A stretch of DNA of 64,000 bases from Sialis fuliginosa (taxonomy: Eukaryota > Arthropoda > Insecta > Megaloptera > Sialidae): positions 9,273,001 to 9,337,000 of the forward strand of contig OY540817.1 of NCBI GenBank assembly GCA_961205875.1. The letters are read 5' to 3'. The notes beneath the pieces were generated by a model. The model searched no databases, was not told the DNA's origin, and worked only from the letters and a program-made list of their open reading frames with translations. Below, in pieces: positions 24,841-38,265 of this stretch. How positions within the stretch are numbered: position 1 is the first letter of the stretch; every line of letters starts with the position of its first letter. The position numbers were made by a program, and so were the translations under genes.

Positions 24841-27800
24841 TAAGTATATAAACATCAATATACGAAGAATTTTTGAACCAAGCACTTTAACTGGAAATGA
24901 TATATTTTTCAACAAAATTCCAATATAAACACATTCGAATTGGTACTTTGAAACTAACATCTTAAATCATTGGACCGAGGGTGTTTTGAAAGAACATCAA
25001 TAGCTTTACTACAACACTGACCCCTCAGAAATATACGATATTTCCAGTGATAAATAATTTTATTAGGTTTCGACCCTCATGCTTTTATGAAAAAATACAA
25101 ATTTTTAAAATTTATAGATAATAATAATGTAACCCATATCAACAGTATTTTCAAATAAATAAAAGATTTTTAGTTATATTACATTTCAAAATTGCGTATA
25201 CATAATAATACACAGTACATATATATTTCATATCCCCACGGGAATGTTTATATAAGATTAGTATTTTATATCTTATCTGTCGGATAACATTTTCTGTTGG
25301 AAGCACATACAATTTATTACTTCCACAAATAATGAAAACAATAAATCCATAACTACATTATGTCGAATTCATGGATTATGGTGATGAAAAAATATTTCTC
25401 CTCTAATAAATTATTGATTATTTTTTTACTTTTTAAGTCAGATATTATTAATAAAATGCTTTCCGAAAGGGGTATCAAACTTATATGACAGTTAATAATT
25501 ATTCAGTATTTGTGAAAGTAAGTAATTATCTTATTTCTCCTCTCTAAGTTATATAAATGCAACATCTTTTATATACTCAACTTTTTGTTACATAATAACT
25601 AAAATAACACCAAAATAGTTCACACAATGAACCATGAGTGACCAGAAACTAAACTGTCATAATCAAAACTATGAAAAACAGCGTATTAAATACAGACGGT
25701 CGGAGAAAATTATGTTATTTGTTCACTTTATATTTTTTTATCATGATAATTATCATTAATAATAAAATAGTAATAAAATAATAACTGTTTTAGAAAATGT
25801 TTTAGTACCACCGTTCTAAATTTCTAACAAAACCGATAAAAGTAAATTTCTACATATGTAATACGAAATACCTAATAATAATGTATACTATAATCATGAA
25901 AAAAAGTTTAGATTTTTTTAGGGTCTCAGAATCAATTACGAACATTATCATTATCTCAAAATTACAACTGTGTGTCAATCTGTCCTTTACTAAAAAGTAA
26001 ATAAAATTCTCACCAAAAATTAATTTTGTAGAAGTTCATTTCTAAAGAGATATAAGAACATCGTAACAATATTTTTCTTTCAGATGAATTTAAAATAATG
26101 ATGTTACGCCTCTGTTTACATCGTTGTAATTCTCTTATAATGCTCCTTATTATAAATACAATTTATGTTATTGTTCTGCTGTTATATTACCATATCAATC
26201 GCAGTAAAAATTAAACTTAGGGGGGAAACGAAAACAGTCTACGACTAACGATACCCTTTTATCTAATGAACATTTCAAATGTAAATAAACGCCAAACCAA
26301 ACTTTTAAAGTTTATCTACAATGTACTTTTAAAACAATTTTACAGAAGCAATCTACCTAGAGCGGGACAATGAATAATTTAGAACTAGAATCGCCCCAAC
26401 GCGAACATTCGAATTAATTCTTGTTTAAATTATTGTATTTTCACTGCAACGTCTCTTAAAAAAATTTCCATTAGAATACAAAATGTGGTAATTGTTCAAT
26501 AAGAACTAATATTTTCGATGTGTAAACATTTTTACACGCGGTCTCATTATTATAATTAACTTTAAAACTATTGAACCGATTTTGACCAAACTTGCACCAA
26601 CATGCTCCTTAAAAACATAGACATACTATATACATAATATAAATTTTAAATACAATTAAGATAGATACCAACCATTTTTACTTTAAGAGCAATAGACATC
26701 TTCAATAACGTCTAAATGAAACATATGTAGTTAATCTTAACTTCGAGCTTCTAATGAAATAATGTCTAAACTTTTTTATTGATAAATCGAAAGTGAATAG
26801 TTTTTTTGTTAGCATGCGCGCTACAAATCTTGTTAATTAAACTATAATCGATCTTACTTTTATTTTATAAATAATATACCTATCGAATTGAGAATAATAA
26901 TTTATCAAAAATCTCCTTACGTATATATAAAATTAGTTTAGGCTATATAATAATTAAATAAAAGCAGCATTGATATTTTTTCTAATCAAAATATAGCTCC
27001 TAAATACGAGGTATAAGACGGAAAAAAATATAAAGAAATAAATTAAGTATCTTTAATATCACGTATCGGGTAAAGTTTAGCTCGAACTTTGATTTTACAG
27101 ATCAATATCTTCCGAGAGGCTCCAAAGTAAATTAAATAACGATACCTGACACCTGTATCGTATTTCTAAACAAAAGCTAACCTCCCACACACAGCTTTAA
27201 CACAAAACTCGACTCCACAGGTAGTAAACCTTCTCCAGTACACAGGTGCAAATAAATATACCCGACGGGCCAAATTCGGCCCGCGAGGGTTTCAGTTAAA
27301 CATTCCCGTTGTAGTGGACTGCGATCACAACAAAGTACCTCTTGAATTCTTTATCGTCCATGGACATATTGAATTCACTGGGGTTTTAAAGAAGCAAACA
27401 AACCTAATTCAGTTTCAGCGGCAATCGATTAGGAAAGAGAGCTTCCAGACAGTATGCATTACTTCGCCATGGGCGCGTCCGCTGTGAAGGAAATAAGTCA
27501 ACAGTGACAGTCGGGTTTTGTTGACGTTTGGTTTTAAACAACAATTTGATTAGTTATATAAGCCACTGATTTATAAGCCACTGTAGTTTCAAACAAAAAT
27601 ATTTTTTTAACTTTCAGCCTTTGCATTTGTTTAGAAAATTAGACGAGCACATTCTATTGTCGCTCAGGTGTAGAAGACCATTTTGAGCAAAATGAAGGTG
27701 CCTTTTGTGACCTACTAGGAGTAACTAATTAACAGTAATTATCAAAACTCGATCAGACTTTTATAAAATCCTCATTGAAACGATGAAGGGTACGAAAAAT

Positions 27801-29170
27801 TTTAAATGCGTTTTTTCTCGAAACTGTGTTTTTTACAATATTAATTAATTAAGATGAGCAGAGAATGTACCTGATCGCTTATATATTTTATCAAAAAAGA
27901 TTTTAATAAGGATAAAATATCTTATAATAGACCAGAATCTCGTTTTAAACATAATCTTACATAGAAATAACGTTTTAAAAAGAAAAAGAATGTAATATAA
28001 GATTTTAAAACTTTTACCTTGTTATTTTGACTTAAAATTTGCAGCATAATAAAAGTAAATAAAAAATAAACTAGACTGAAAACTTCATCGTTGAATTTAT
28101 TTATTGAAATATTTTCCTTCCTCTAGTGAAAACATAAAACCGACATCTATGTGCTCATGAAAACGCTTTACGAATAATGTTGACTCAGAAAATATATAAA
28201 TGGACTGGATTACCAAAAACCTTCAATCCGGGTTTAGATAGCGATTGATTTTAAAGTAGAACTTAAAACTCCTGATGTTGATTTTTACTTTTTAATATGA
28301 AACCGAACGTTTTTTGCTATACCAATTTTATATTCTGTATTTCTTGTCTATGCAATGGTATCCAATATTTTACACTAAAGTATTTTTAACGTTTATAGCG
28401 CATGCCAAATAACTCTTTAATAAGAAAAATATTCTCAAATAAAAAAAAGTAAGGACTCATTAGTTCATAACACATTACCTAAAATTATGCGGCATAAAAA
28501 ATATTTTATACTGCTCTAAAACTCTGAGCAAATTCAAAAAGATTTCATACCTCACATAGATAAAATATTAATAATCAAATCGACAATACGTATAATATTA
28601 TATAAGCTGAACAATATTATCTTTTCAGAATACAAAATTTGGTATCCGTGTAATGAGTTAAATACAATGCATTAGAAGGTTAATTATTTATTGATTTATC
28701 TATGCATAAACTTCCTTAATCTGGGGGAAAGTCGATCGTGTTAAGGGGAACTTTTAACCAGGAAAAATTACCCTATTCATTACAAATACGACTCAAACCA
28801 TGCAGTTAATCCGATATAATCACATCTTAAACTACTAAACCAATTAAATTCCATTTTTCATCACAAAATATAAAACACTCAATCAAAAATACCCAATACA
28901 GCCCTGTTTTAGAATATTCCTATGACAACGACTTCTACTTTGAATTGATTTTAAGTATGTTTGCATATAAAATATTTTCCTTTCGCCGACAGGGACTAAG
29001 TCTCCCCTACGTCATAGTTTATACATTAAGTAGGGGCGCACAAAAGACCCATCCGTTCTTCTTAAATATGGAATCAATCATGCGCTACGACATGCAAAGT
29101 TAAATCACAACGGTGCCTTTCTTAAAAACTGAGCGCAGTCCACTTTCCACCCGTATTCACAAATACAATA
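24841..29170. other. Long non-coding stretch with repeat fragments and one GC-richer island
   Basis: A fragment of the 10.6-kb MITE family lies near 25455-25495. A decayed Helitron/Lep1-like segment (CTATTGAACCGATTTTGACC) lies near 26560-26640. Positions 27170-27530 are notably less AT-rich, with a CGGGCC-AAATTC-GGCCCG inverted repeat at about 27274-27291. The longest meaningful frame there is a 23-codon minus-strand one. This island could be a regulatory element of the surrounding gene, but nothing in it is diagnostic. No gene is recognised. Confidence 0.4.
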
Positions 29171-29916
29171 AGGTAAATTCACCTAATTTGGTCCCTTTGT
29201 CTATCTCCGTGTCATCTCATATCAATTTATAGAATTTAAAAAAATTCACGGTCATTTTGGTATTTTCGAAGGTAACAGCTTAAATACTTTGCGTTTTTAA
29301 GATAAGAAAAAAAGGTACAATGTGAGTTTTTTCATCAAATATCTTTTGATTATATTTTTGATATTATGAATCTGTTTCATAAAAAAAATCAAATTCAAGA
29401 GACAAATCCTAATATCGTCCCCCAGCGGTAGCTTAAAAGAAATCATTGTTATGGATAGCTACCATTTAATCGTTTGTAACACTTTTTGTTATTTTTTTCA
29501 ATGCATTTGTTTTATTTTCAAGTAGACTTGAAATCAGTGCCCATCGTAGAACTATCAACAACATAGAAAATACAGGTTTTAAATTTATATGCTCTGCCTG
29601 CCTTGAGGACTGAATTTTCAATTTATAAAAAATTTTCATAATATTTTCTATTGTTTTGTGATGATAATGATACGATGATTATGTGATAATGTACATAACC
29701 CTAATATCGTCCCCGGGACGTTATTTAGAACCCAAATATTATTTTAGAAATATGACTTGTCTTTGTCTAACAATAAGCTTACAAAGAATAACCAAACTGA
29801 TTGATTACAATTTCAAATAAAAGTATAAATCGTTATACTGCTTTTTTATTTATCTCTAAAAATATGGAAAATTAATAGGATTTTAAAAAAGGGGACGGTA
29901 GTTGGTGACTATACCT
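29171..29916. mobile_element. Inverted-repeat element with iterated GTCCC motifs
   Basis: The ends AGGTAAATTCACC (29171) and GGTGACTATACCT (ends 29916) are inverted copies flanked by TA. Inside, AATATCGTCCCC occurs at about 29412 and 29704, with related GGTCCC and GGGGACGG near the ends. Length 746 bp, non-coding. The TA flank would fit a Tc1/mariner-type insertion, but that is only suggestive. Confidence 0.6.
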
Positions 29917-30136
29917 TATGTAAGTGGCGTGCGGCATAATTTAAAAATAAACGCTTCACCATACTGGGTATACATTCGACAAATCAGGCACATAAAGAAA
30001 GACTTCGTTGAAAAATAAGTTAGTATGTGAAAAACTTTGAAAAATAATCTGCCATTGATGTCGCGGAACATTCTTATACGCTATACTATGTGTACTAATA
30101 TAATAAAAAACTTTCTGGCTAATTGAAAAGAGATAC

Positions 30137-31348
30137 AAAAACATCTGTCAAGTAAATACACAGTGATTCCTCGTGCTAAATTTACCAAAGGTAGTTAATT
30201 ATCGAACATTTTTAATAACACCGATAAAGTGTTGATATGAACTGCAATTAGTTAACTATTTAATTTTTATACAATTTTATTTAAAAATATTTATTCGATA
30301 TTTTTTCTTAATATGCGCCTGATTATTTTTTCGTATATTTTTGATTTTTTGATTATTTCAATATCAATCTAAATCTATAATAAAATAAATAAATAGTCCA
30401 TGAATTATGCGTGTGGCAAAGATTAGGAGATAGACACATACATAGACAGATAGACAGACACAGAACAAAAAGTTTTTGTCTTGACCTGAAACGGAAAAAT
30501 CAAGTTAAAATTATGAAATCGGAGAACATTTTTTTTTTCTCATTTTAGAAACAATCACAAAGTTTCTCGTATGTTCGATATAGCGAGAAAGCAAAAGAAT
30601 ATACCGTTATTGCTTTTATGAGTACGTAAAAATAGGACAGAAAAATTAAAATTAAATTATAACATGATATAACAACATTTTCAACTTATATAGGTACCTA
30701 TAAGTAAGTCTAAACAAACATATGTATATAGATTATAGAGTAGACAGACAACGTCGAGTGGTCTGCTCATCGATTTACCATCGCCGCAGACGTGATCTGC
30801 ACAAAAGTTGGTTTCTTTCGGACAGTGTAAATATGTATAACTAACCATTAAGTTCGCACATAAAACCGCAAAGTTCAAAACCCTGTATCTGGTTACATCT
30901 AAAGAACATTTTCGCGTTTGCATTATGTATGAAAATAGTGCTATTCGATCTTTATGAAATATATTAATAAAATATCATATAGCTGATGTGATATTATGTT
31001 GTCCATATCACGTAAAATGAAAATGCGGGTTCTGTCAATGTTGACCGATATACTTTTCACAGATAAATAATATAAGATAATTTTACGTACATGTATTCCA
31101 AATTTCAGGTAAATCGCTACATTACAAAATGCTTTCTTTGTTTATTGCTTCCTTGCAATATCGAAGATACGAGAAGCTTTGTAATAGTTTTAAAATGAGA
31201 CAAAAAAATTGTTCTCCGATTTCAAAATTTTAAATTAATCTTTCCGTTTCAGATTAAGACAAATACTTTTCGTTCCATGTCCGTCTGTCTGTGTGTCTGT
31301 CTCCTGAATCCTTGTCACACTGTGCATTTACTTGGCAGATGTTTTTTT
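30137..31348. mobile_element. Inverted-repeat family C, copy 2 (1.2 kb, long foldback)
   Basis: The left end AAAACATCTGTCAAGTAAAT is mirrored by the right end ATTTACTTGGCAGATGTTTT (ends 31348). A further inverted pair covers 30413-30620 against 31128-31312, including AATCGGAGAACA/TGTTCTCCGATT and the GACAGACAGAC/GTCTGTCTG tracts. The left arm has about 240 bp (30166-30412) missing from the right arm but present in the copy at 48183. Non-coding; minus-strand frames at 29956-30144 and 30681-30923 are incidental. Confidence 0.75.
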
Positions 31349-32925
31349 ATTTGTAATAAAATTTCATTCTTTTTGCTGATTTTACACTACTTATAAAATA
31401 TAATATAATACTTATCCAAATCTGTTTATGAAAAATGTTAAGGTTAAAAGAGAAGAAATGAAAAACCTTTAGAACATCTCAAGTTTTATGTAGCACATTT
31501 TTTGCATCGATCGTGAACAATATGGTCCATAAATCGTTTGATGTTGAACTGTTATAGTTCATTGACAAAAAATCTCCAATCGGCCATAATTTTCAATGGA
31601 GTTTATTTTATTCAATAAATAAAATACAGATAAAAATAAACAGTTGTAGGTACATCAAATTTACTAAAGCTATAAAGGTTTCAATAAATACATAGGGTAT
31701 ACAAGCAAATATTTGCGTTTTCATAAAACATTTTTTCAATAATTGAATGTACGTCCAATTTTGAGCTCGATTTCTTGACAAAAATAAAATATATTATTCT
31801 TTTCTTCCGTTAATTTTTTGGTAGTTTCTAAGGATAGACAATTGTGATTTTTACATTACAAGATTAATACGCTACTAATTTGTATGATTTTATCTTAATT
31901 ATTCATTATTAATCTGTGCATTGTGCTTTTCAAAAAGGAGTTAGGTTATTTAAGGTTTTGTTATTCTAAATAATTTCTCTCATTTGATATTGCTGGTTTA
32001 AGTCAGAAAATTATTTAAACACAGTATGTTTTGGTTTTATCCCACGTCGCACTTTTGTTGTAAGTATTTGACGTCTCGACCAACATCATCGTGGTCTTTT
32101 TCAAAAATGTGAAATACGACGCAGAATAAAACTCAAATATATTTTTAAGCAATAGAACGCAACCGCGAAAATCTATTTTCAAATATAAGTCAGAGAAATT
32201 GTTGAAAAAACTTAAGTTAAGTGTAATACAGGTTTTAGTTTTGAATTTTGTCAAAACGCCAAATTCTTTCAAATATTAATAAATTACTGATATTTTAGAT
32301 TGTTAAACGACTTTATAATTTTATTTTTTGATTTAATAAGTCTTAACCCCCCTAATAAAAATGTATGTTTGTTGTACCACTGTATCCCCAGCTTTCCCTA
32401 TAGATATTTTTAATATAATGCAATATCAACTATCCTACAAAAATTGTATAGAAATAAAAAATTATGATAAAAAAAACACATCTATTCTGTTTTTATTTTC
32501 AGTAATTTACAGCAAACTTAATATATACCTACGTGCATTACGAACATAGTACAGTATCTCTAAATTCAGATGGAGCGAGTAAGCGAAAATCTAACCCATA
32601 ACGTTTGATAATATAAGCTTGGAGCTCGCACTAATATTGCTGACTTAAATTCTCACGTGCCGCAAATAAAGCACCTGGATGTTACCAGGGTTGCATACAC
32701 GCTAGCTCTTGAACACCTATGTTCTATCAAATGTAAATGTAATGAAATAATTATAATCAGTATCCGAGAACGTATGTTTACTCAATTACATATAGTACGT
32801 TGTAAAATCATTTTAACAAATAATTAGAAAATGGAGTTCTACATACATATATAAAACAGTGAATTGAATAATGGAACCATACATTAATAATAAAAGCCTA
32901 GAATCAATCAAAAACAGTGATAAAA
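31349..32925. other. AT-rich non-coding stretch
   Basis: Nothing is recognised. The patch 32550-32720 is more complex than average but has no interpretable frame. Confidence 0.4.
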
Positions 32926-33272
32926 TCCTTACATATTATAAAACGCAACGTCCCTTTGTCTGTCTGTCTGTCCGTTAGTGCGCTTATAATTCGAGAACCA
33001 CTTATCCGATTTATGTGTCTTTTTGTAATACCCAGGTTTTGGTATATACTTTGTTACGTTAGGTAACATAAGGAATAAGTAGTGACGATAGTAGTAAATC
33101 AAGTCGGAAAAAAGTTTGCTGCCAGCGCGCTCTTAAACAGTTACATATATATTGAACAATATAATGTACTTAAGAATTGTGTAGAGTGTAGAGTAAAAAA
33201 ATCTAAATAAACTCCGCAATACTATATATCTAACTTCTATATTTAAGCGAGCGAAGCCGCGGGCACAGCTTG
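32926..33272 (+). mobile_element. Helitron-like element, copy 4 (short form)
   Basis: It begins TCCTTACATATTATAAAACG after an A, continues with a (TGTC)n tract and GAGAACCACTTATCCGATTTA, and ends GCGAAGCCGCGGGCACAGCTTG before T. The last four bases, CTTG, are one change from the usual CTAG. It shares start and end with copy 5 and lacks the 200-bp middle part of copy 2. Confidence 0.85.
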
Positions 33273-35990
33273 TTTATAATATATTTCATATATTTTCATT
33301 AACAGTAAGTACCTATACAAATCATGTATTTTATAAAATATTATCTAAATACTATAATTTACCACATTACTTCCGCTGTTATCCTTTTCTTTATTATTTG
33401 CACATAATCTCTCTTTCTATTAAATTAACCGAGATTCATTGCTGTATCATAAATCCAGTTATTATTTTTATAAACATTAGCAGAGCCGTACTTATGAATA
33501 TAGGCACTGATATGTTATCTTCGTGTAGTTCAATTTTAAGAGGTGTCGCAAGGGGGGGGGGGGTCCCATTTCCATTTAAATAACATGGAAAAATATTCTT
33601 TAGTCCTAATGTTGGTATTAGTGATTCATGATAAAAAAAATTAAGGACGTCATTTTGTAGGGAATAAAATTATTTTATAATAATGCAAGTTGTCAGCTGG
33701 GACATTCCTTTTCCAACAGCTCAGTAGTAGGGTTACATTTTGCACCTCGAGCCTCTAACTTACGTACGACTCTGCATATTTGTTTTTAGTAACTATTGAA
33801 CCAATAGAAAAAAAACAAACAAAATAAATAATAATTTAATTCAATAAGTTCTAATAAGAATGCCTCATTAGAGGCTAACAGATTCGAGTCTATGGCTCTA
33901 TCCAGAATTTTTTGTAGTATCACGGTTATTTCAACTCAAATGGTTTGCTTGATGTCTTGCAAAGTTACTGGCTTGTTGATGAACACATTTTTTTAGATGC
34001 TCCATAAAGGTAAAAATGTTCATCAGTAAAACAGCAACTTTGCAAAACTTAAAGAAAAACATTCGAAGCGAAATTACCGCTATACCAAAACTCTTACCGT
34101 AGAGTCATGAATTTTAACGAAATATACCTTTGTTAGATGTTATTTTTAGAACTTGAAGATGAATAACTAATTGAATTAAATATTTATTTGCCGTTTATAC
34201 AGTATGTGTTTGAGGTGATAATTTTTTAACAAATCAAATGAATTTATTGATAAAAAGCATCTTACTGAATAGATAATTCACTCAAGCAAAAACAAAAAAA
34301 AAATCAGATGAAAGTAATATTTTTAGTTAAAAACTGATTAAATAATCTAGGCTAGTAACCAGGGCCGCATTATGGTACCTAGAGATCCACACTTAAGGAG
34401 AGAGCCCCTAGTTTACCTACATGAGTAATACGACCCTGGCGGTAACCAACCCCAAATTAAATGCATTCTTACAGTTGCACTTAATATTCCAATTACCTCC
34501 CGCCTTGAAAACTGTTTAAGAATCACTGAAGCATGTAACAATATGTTCCCTATGCAGCAACAAACATCATCAGATGCAGAAGCGCATCCGGAAATTACTT
34601 GCAAGAAGCGAGGGGTTCAGGAGGCAGCTTTAGGCTATGGAACGTACGAGGGAAAGACATCCAAGTTAAGCATATATTATATTGAGATATAGTTTGTACA
34701 TTGTTTATGTACTTTATCTCTGGTTATATCGTAATGATTAGAGGGGGATATATCCCTTTTGTATATGATTTGGGTGTGTCCATGTTCTGATAATGGCAGG
34801 AAATAGTTTTAAAATATGCTTAGGTACTAACAATAAGCTTATATTTCTTTTATATACACAGTCGCACACTTCCAGTAATGCATTATGATTTATGACTAAC
34901 TAAGAGCTTAGAAAATGACGCGATTTCTTCAAAAATTCATTTATGTATTATTTTTAGCAAACACAAAAATACGGATTGATAAAATCAAACTTGACTATCT
35001 ACAATCAATCAGAAATCGATTCGGGCTGTCAGAACTCTTACTATGACAATCTCTATTGTACGTGTACTGAACAAAGCAGAAAGGCAGAAAAAACGGAAGT
35101 ACACCTTTGAATCTATTAGATAGATTCAAAGACGCATACAATTTTCTTGTCATGCTTAATCGTCAATATTTCCAACAACGTTATCAATTACCACGAATTG
35201 TAATAGTAAGATCATTAAAGAAACAGGTATATCAATAGGAATCATAATTTCAACATTTTTTTTGTTTTCATATAGTTATGAACTGAAATAAAGTAAATTT
35301 ACCTTTTGCGAAATTAATGAGTTTATGAGAACCACAGAACTTTCTCATTTTCTAATAAAAGATGGGGTATCTATGAGACTAGATAATAAAATTCTCTATA
35401 ATATATGTATATCAAATTATTTTTTTAAACGAAATCACTAAACCAGAAACGGATTAATTTTCGAATTATTTTGCCGAGTTTTGAAATATTATACATGGTC
35501 ATTATATTGATATTGACATGCTGATTTCAAATCCGTCAACTAATATCAATTCCGACCATGCGTTTAAAAGTTATGTCTATTTTTCTCCAAAATTTTGAAA
35601 AAACTATAGCTTTGAGAGACTATATCTCGAGAAGGGTTTGAGATACTTTTAAATTTTTACGTCATTTTCTATGTAATAACGGTACCTACTTTTAAAGAAA
35701 TCTAGAACTCAAAATTTTTTAGTCAAATTTCATGGTTCTAATTTCACTTTTCAGAGAAATAACAAATCGAATACATTTTGAAAGTTAACTTATAACATAA
35801 TATATACGGGCGTGAGTAAAAAATACAATTCATGAGCAAAAATTACTCACACGCCCATCTTAATCCAGGGTTGTACCAAAATTGATATAATTTGTAGAAG
35901 CTTATGAAGTGAAAACAACGGTGTAACATACTATAACAACGAGTACGATAATTAATTCTTTATGAGAGAGAGAGAGAGAGAGGTGTCAAT
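33273..35990. other. Non-coding stretch with microsatellites
   Basis: Holds a poly-G run at 33552-33563, a phrase CCAGGGCCGCATTATGG near 34360 of the type found at some transposon ends (no partner seen), and a (GA)n tract at 35964-35982. No gene is recognised. Confidence 0.4.
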
Positions 35991-36032
35991 ATTTCACGTA
36001 TGATGATTATGTGTAATCATCATACGTGAAAT
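35991..36032. repeat. Perfect 19-bp inverted repeat with 4-base loop
   Basis: ATTTCACGTATGATGATTA (35991-36009), loop TGTG, then its exact complement (36014-36032). Every base of the 19-bp stem pairs. It lies 8 bases after the (GA)n tract. Such a stem could form a cruciform or RNA hairpin. It is short for an animal miRNA precursor, and there is no sign of an enclosing transposon. Confidence 0.9.
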
Positions 36033-36369
36033 TATATTTTATATGTTTAATAGCATTTAATTATTGGTCGTAATTGCCTATTTAAAGGAACGCCTACAAA
36101 AGTCAAAAATTATACGATAAATTCAAAAATTGACAATAGTAAACTTCTGTTTCCGGTTAAAAGATTGTTTTAAATATTAATTTCATCCTTCTACAATTTG
36201 TCGTATTTGAGTTACAGCGTCTACAAACAAACAAACAAACAGACAGACCGACAGACACCCATCATGATGAAAATAGTCAGAATGGATTCAGGGAAGGTCA
36301 AAATAGATAATTCCATAAAAATCCGGAATTTAAAAAAAAACAGATTTTCATGCAATACTTATGTACTTA

Positions 36370-36551
36370 GGGTCGATTCAGACTATCGAGCCGGTCTCAC
36401 TCCAGTCAAATATTCAGTATAGTAATACTGTATCGAAGCGTGATTGGACCGAGACCTATGCGATACCTATAGTGATTTCATTGTGTATTGTTTATTTATT
36501 TTGATTGGAGCGAGACCGGACCGAGACCGGCTCGATAGTCTGGATCGACCC
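36370..36551. mobile_element. 182-bp MITE with TTA target duplication (PIF/Harbinger-like)
   Basis: Inverted ends of about 28 bp start GGGTCGATTCAGACTATCGA (36370) and are mirrored by TCGATAGTCTGGATCGACCC (ends 36551), with one internal mismatch. Exact TTA copies lie at 36367-36369 and 36552-36554. The GAGACCGG motif recurs in the interior. Just left of it, at 36223-36255, is an (AAAC)n/(AGAC)n microsatellite. Confidence 0.9.
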
Positions 36552-36554
36552 TTA

Positions 36555-37665
36555 TACCTATACTATAAAGTATAAATAACATAAATATAAAATATAAATA
36601 ATATAAAATTTGATGAATCTAGTAGTTTAAATATTAAATTGAATCAATAAATAAACAAAAATAGATACATCAGTAAAACAACAAAAGCAATAAGTGATGT
36701 AAATAATATATTACGTCGAGTACTTTTGGAGCATTCAATAAATAGAATGCTCATCTAATAGAAAAAAGCATCTTCTTCTTTTCCACACTCATATCCAAAA
36801 AGAAAATATAAAGTATTTGCTTAGAGATGGAAGTAAAAACAACATTGCAAGAAAAATAACGAATATGTTTTGAGAAAATCAATCAAAATACATACAACGA
36901 ATTTAATATTTCGTCTGTAATACGAAACATCAAGATACACATAAAAAAGAAAATATATTTCATATCAATATCTCTGTAAAAGCAAAAAGATCTAAGAGAT
37001 GCTTTACTGAACAAAGTCACAGCAAAAACAACAATATTTATTATTATTCCTATGAACAAATACGAGTAACTACAATAAAGAAGTGAACATTCAAAATGTA
37101 CAACGTTTTTTTGTGTTTATTTATTTGATAATAAAATTTCAATAAATATTCGTTATTTTATTGGTCAACTTTAAATTTAACTTATGATTTTTTGAATTTG
37201 AACAATAAAGGTACATTTTATCTATTTAAAAGTACGTACACTCGTACATAGATCGAAAAAAAAAGCATTTCAAACATTGAAATTCTTCTCAATGCACTTC
37301 ACTTATTGAATTTTTATTCATTTTCCACAGAGTTATAAAATTACAAAGCAAGAAAAAAATGTATTTATTTTTGCAAACTTTCTGTAGTTGAATAAATCTG
37401 CCAATTTCATTTAAAATCATAAGTTTTTACTTTAAATTGCTTTTTCTTGTTTTATTACATTAAAAAGTAGTATTGCTCATAACGATAACTATTAGTATGT
37501 AGAACAACGTGTTAAAATTATAGTTCGATCGATAGATTAAAATTTCGTTTCTACTTCCTACCAACCGAAAAAAACTAGTTTCGAGAAAAGCGCGTTTATA
37601 GATTTAGTAACAGATGTTACACTAACACGGCCTATTCTCTTCTTTATACTATAACTTCGTAAATA
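36555..37665. other. AT-rich non-coding stretch
   Basis: I see no gene, RNA or bounded repeat here. Confidence 0.4.
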
Positions 37666-38263
37666 GGGTCAACTGGGGTAAAAGTGAAACAAAATACAAA
37701 TCTTTCATGTTTTTTGATAGTTAACGATACAAATTCATAATTTAATTTGTTTCTACTAGATGCGCTTATGAATAACCATTTTAAATACTTACGTCATTTG
37801 AACTGTAAGATACAACACGGACTTTAAAAATGAAAAAAGTGTGTTTCATTTGTAACCTCTAATTTGGGAAAAAGTGAAACAGGTAAGGGAAAAAGTGAAA
37901 CAGGCCTCTAATGGAAAATATTTCTCGAAAAATTAAAAGAAAAGCTACAAAAGCAACTTTGACTTATATTCTTTGTGGCATATCAATGTGAAATAGTAAC
38001 TTTAATTAATATCTGAGCTATACAGAAAGTTATGTGCAAAGAATTAAAATTTAATTCACACGTTTTGACATCGACTAACAGGGAAATCTGTAGGGGTGAC
38101 ACATCACTTATTAGGCGATTCGTATTTTCAGGTCGCTTTAACAAACCTTTAATGATGATGTCAGTTTTTATAATTCTCCTATAAACAAATTAGTTTTTTA
38201 GTTGCAAGCTTGTTTCACTTTTACCCCATTTTTTTGGTGTTTCATATTTACCCTGCTCGACCC
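37666..38263. mobile_element. 598-bp inverted-repeat element with 'AAAGTGAAAC' iterations
   Basis: The left end GGGTCAACTGGGGTAAAAGT is mirrored by a right end finishing TTTACCCTGCTCGACCC (38263). TA flanks both sides. The motif GGGNAAAAGTGAAAC occurs at the left end, twice near 37866-37903, and in inverted form near 38209-38228. Non-coding. Superfamily is uncertain; the TA flank suggests Tc1/mariner-like insertion. Confidence 0.7.
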
Positions 38264-38265
38264 TA

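Noticed and set aside
27296..27367. 23-codon minus-strand frame starting MSMDDKEFKR as an alternative first exon
   Set aside because: The possible donor after it (GTACTT) is weak and would leave a phase incompatible with the phase-0 junction of the known exon. No other support.
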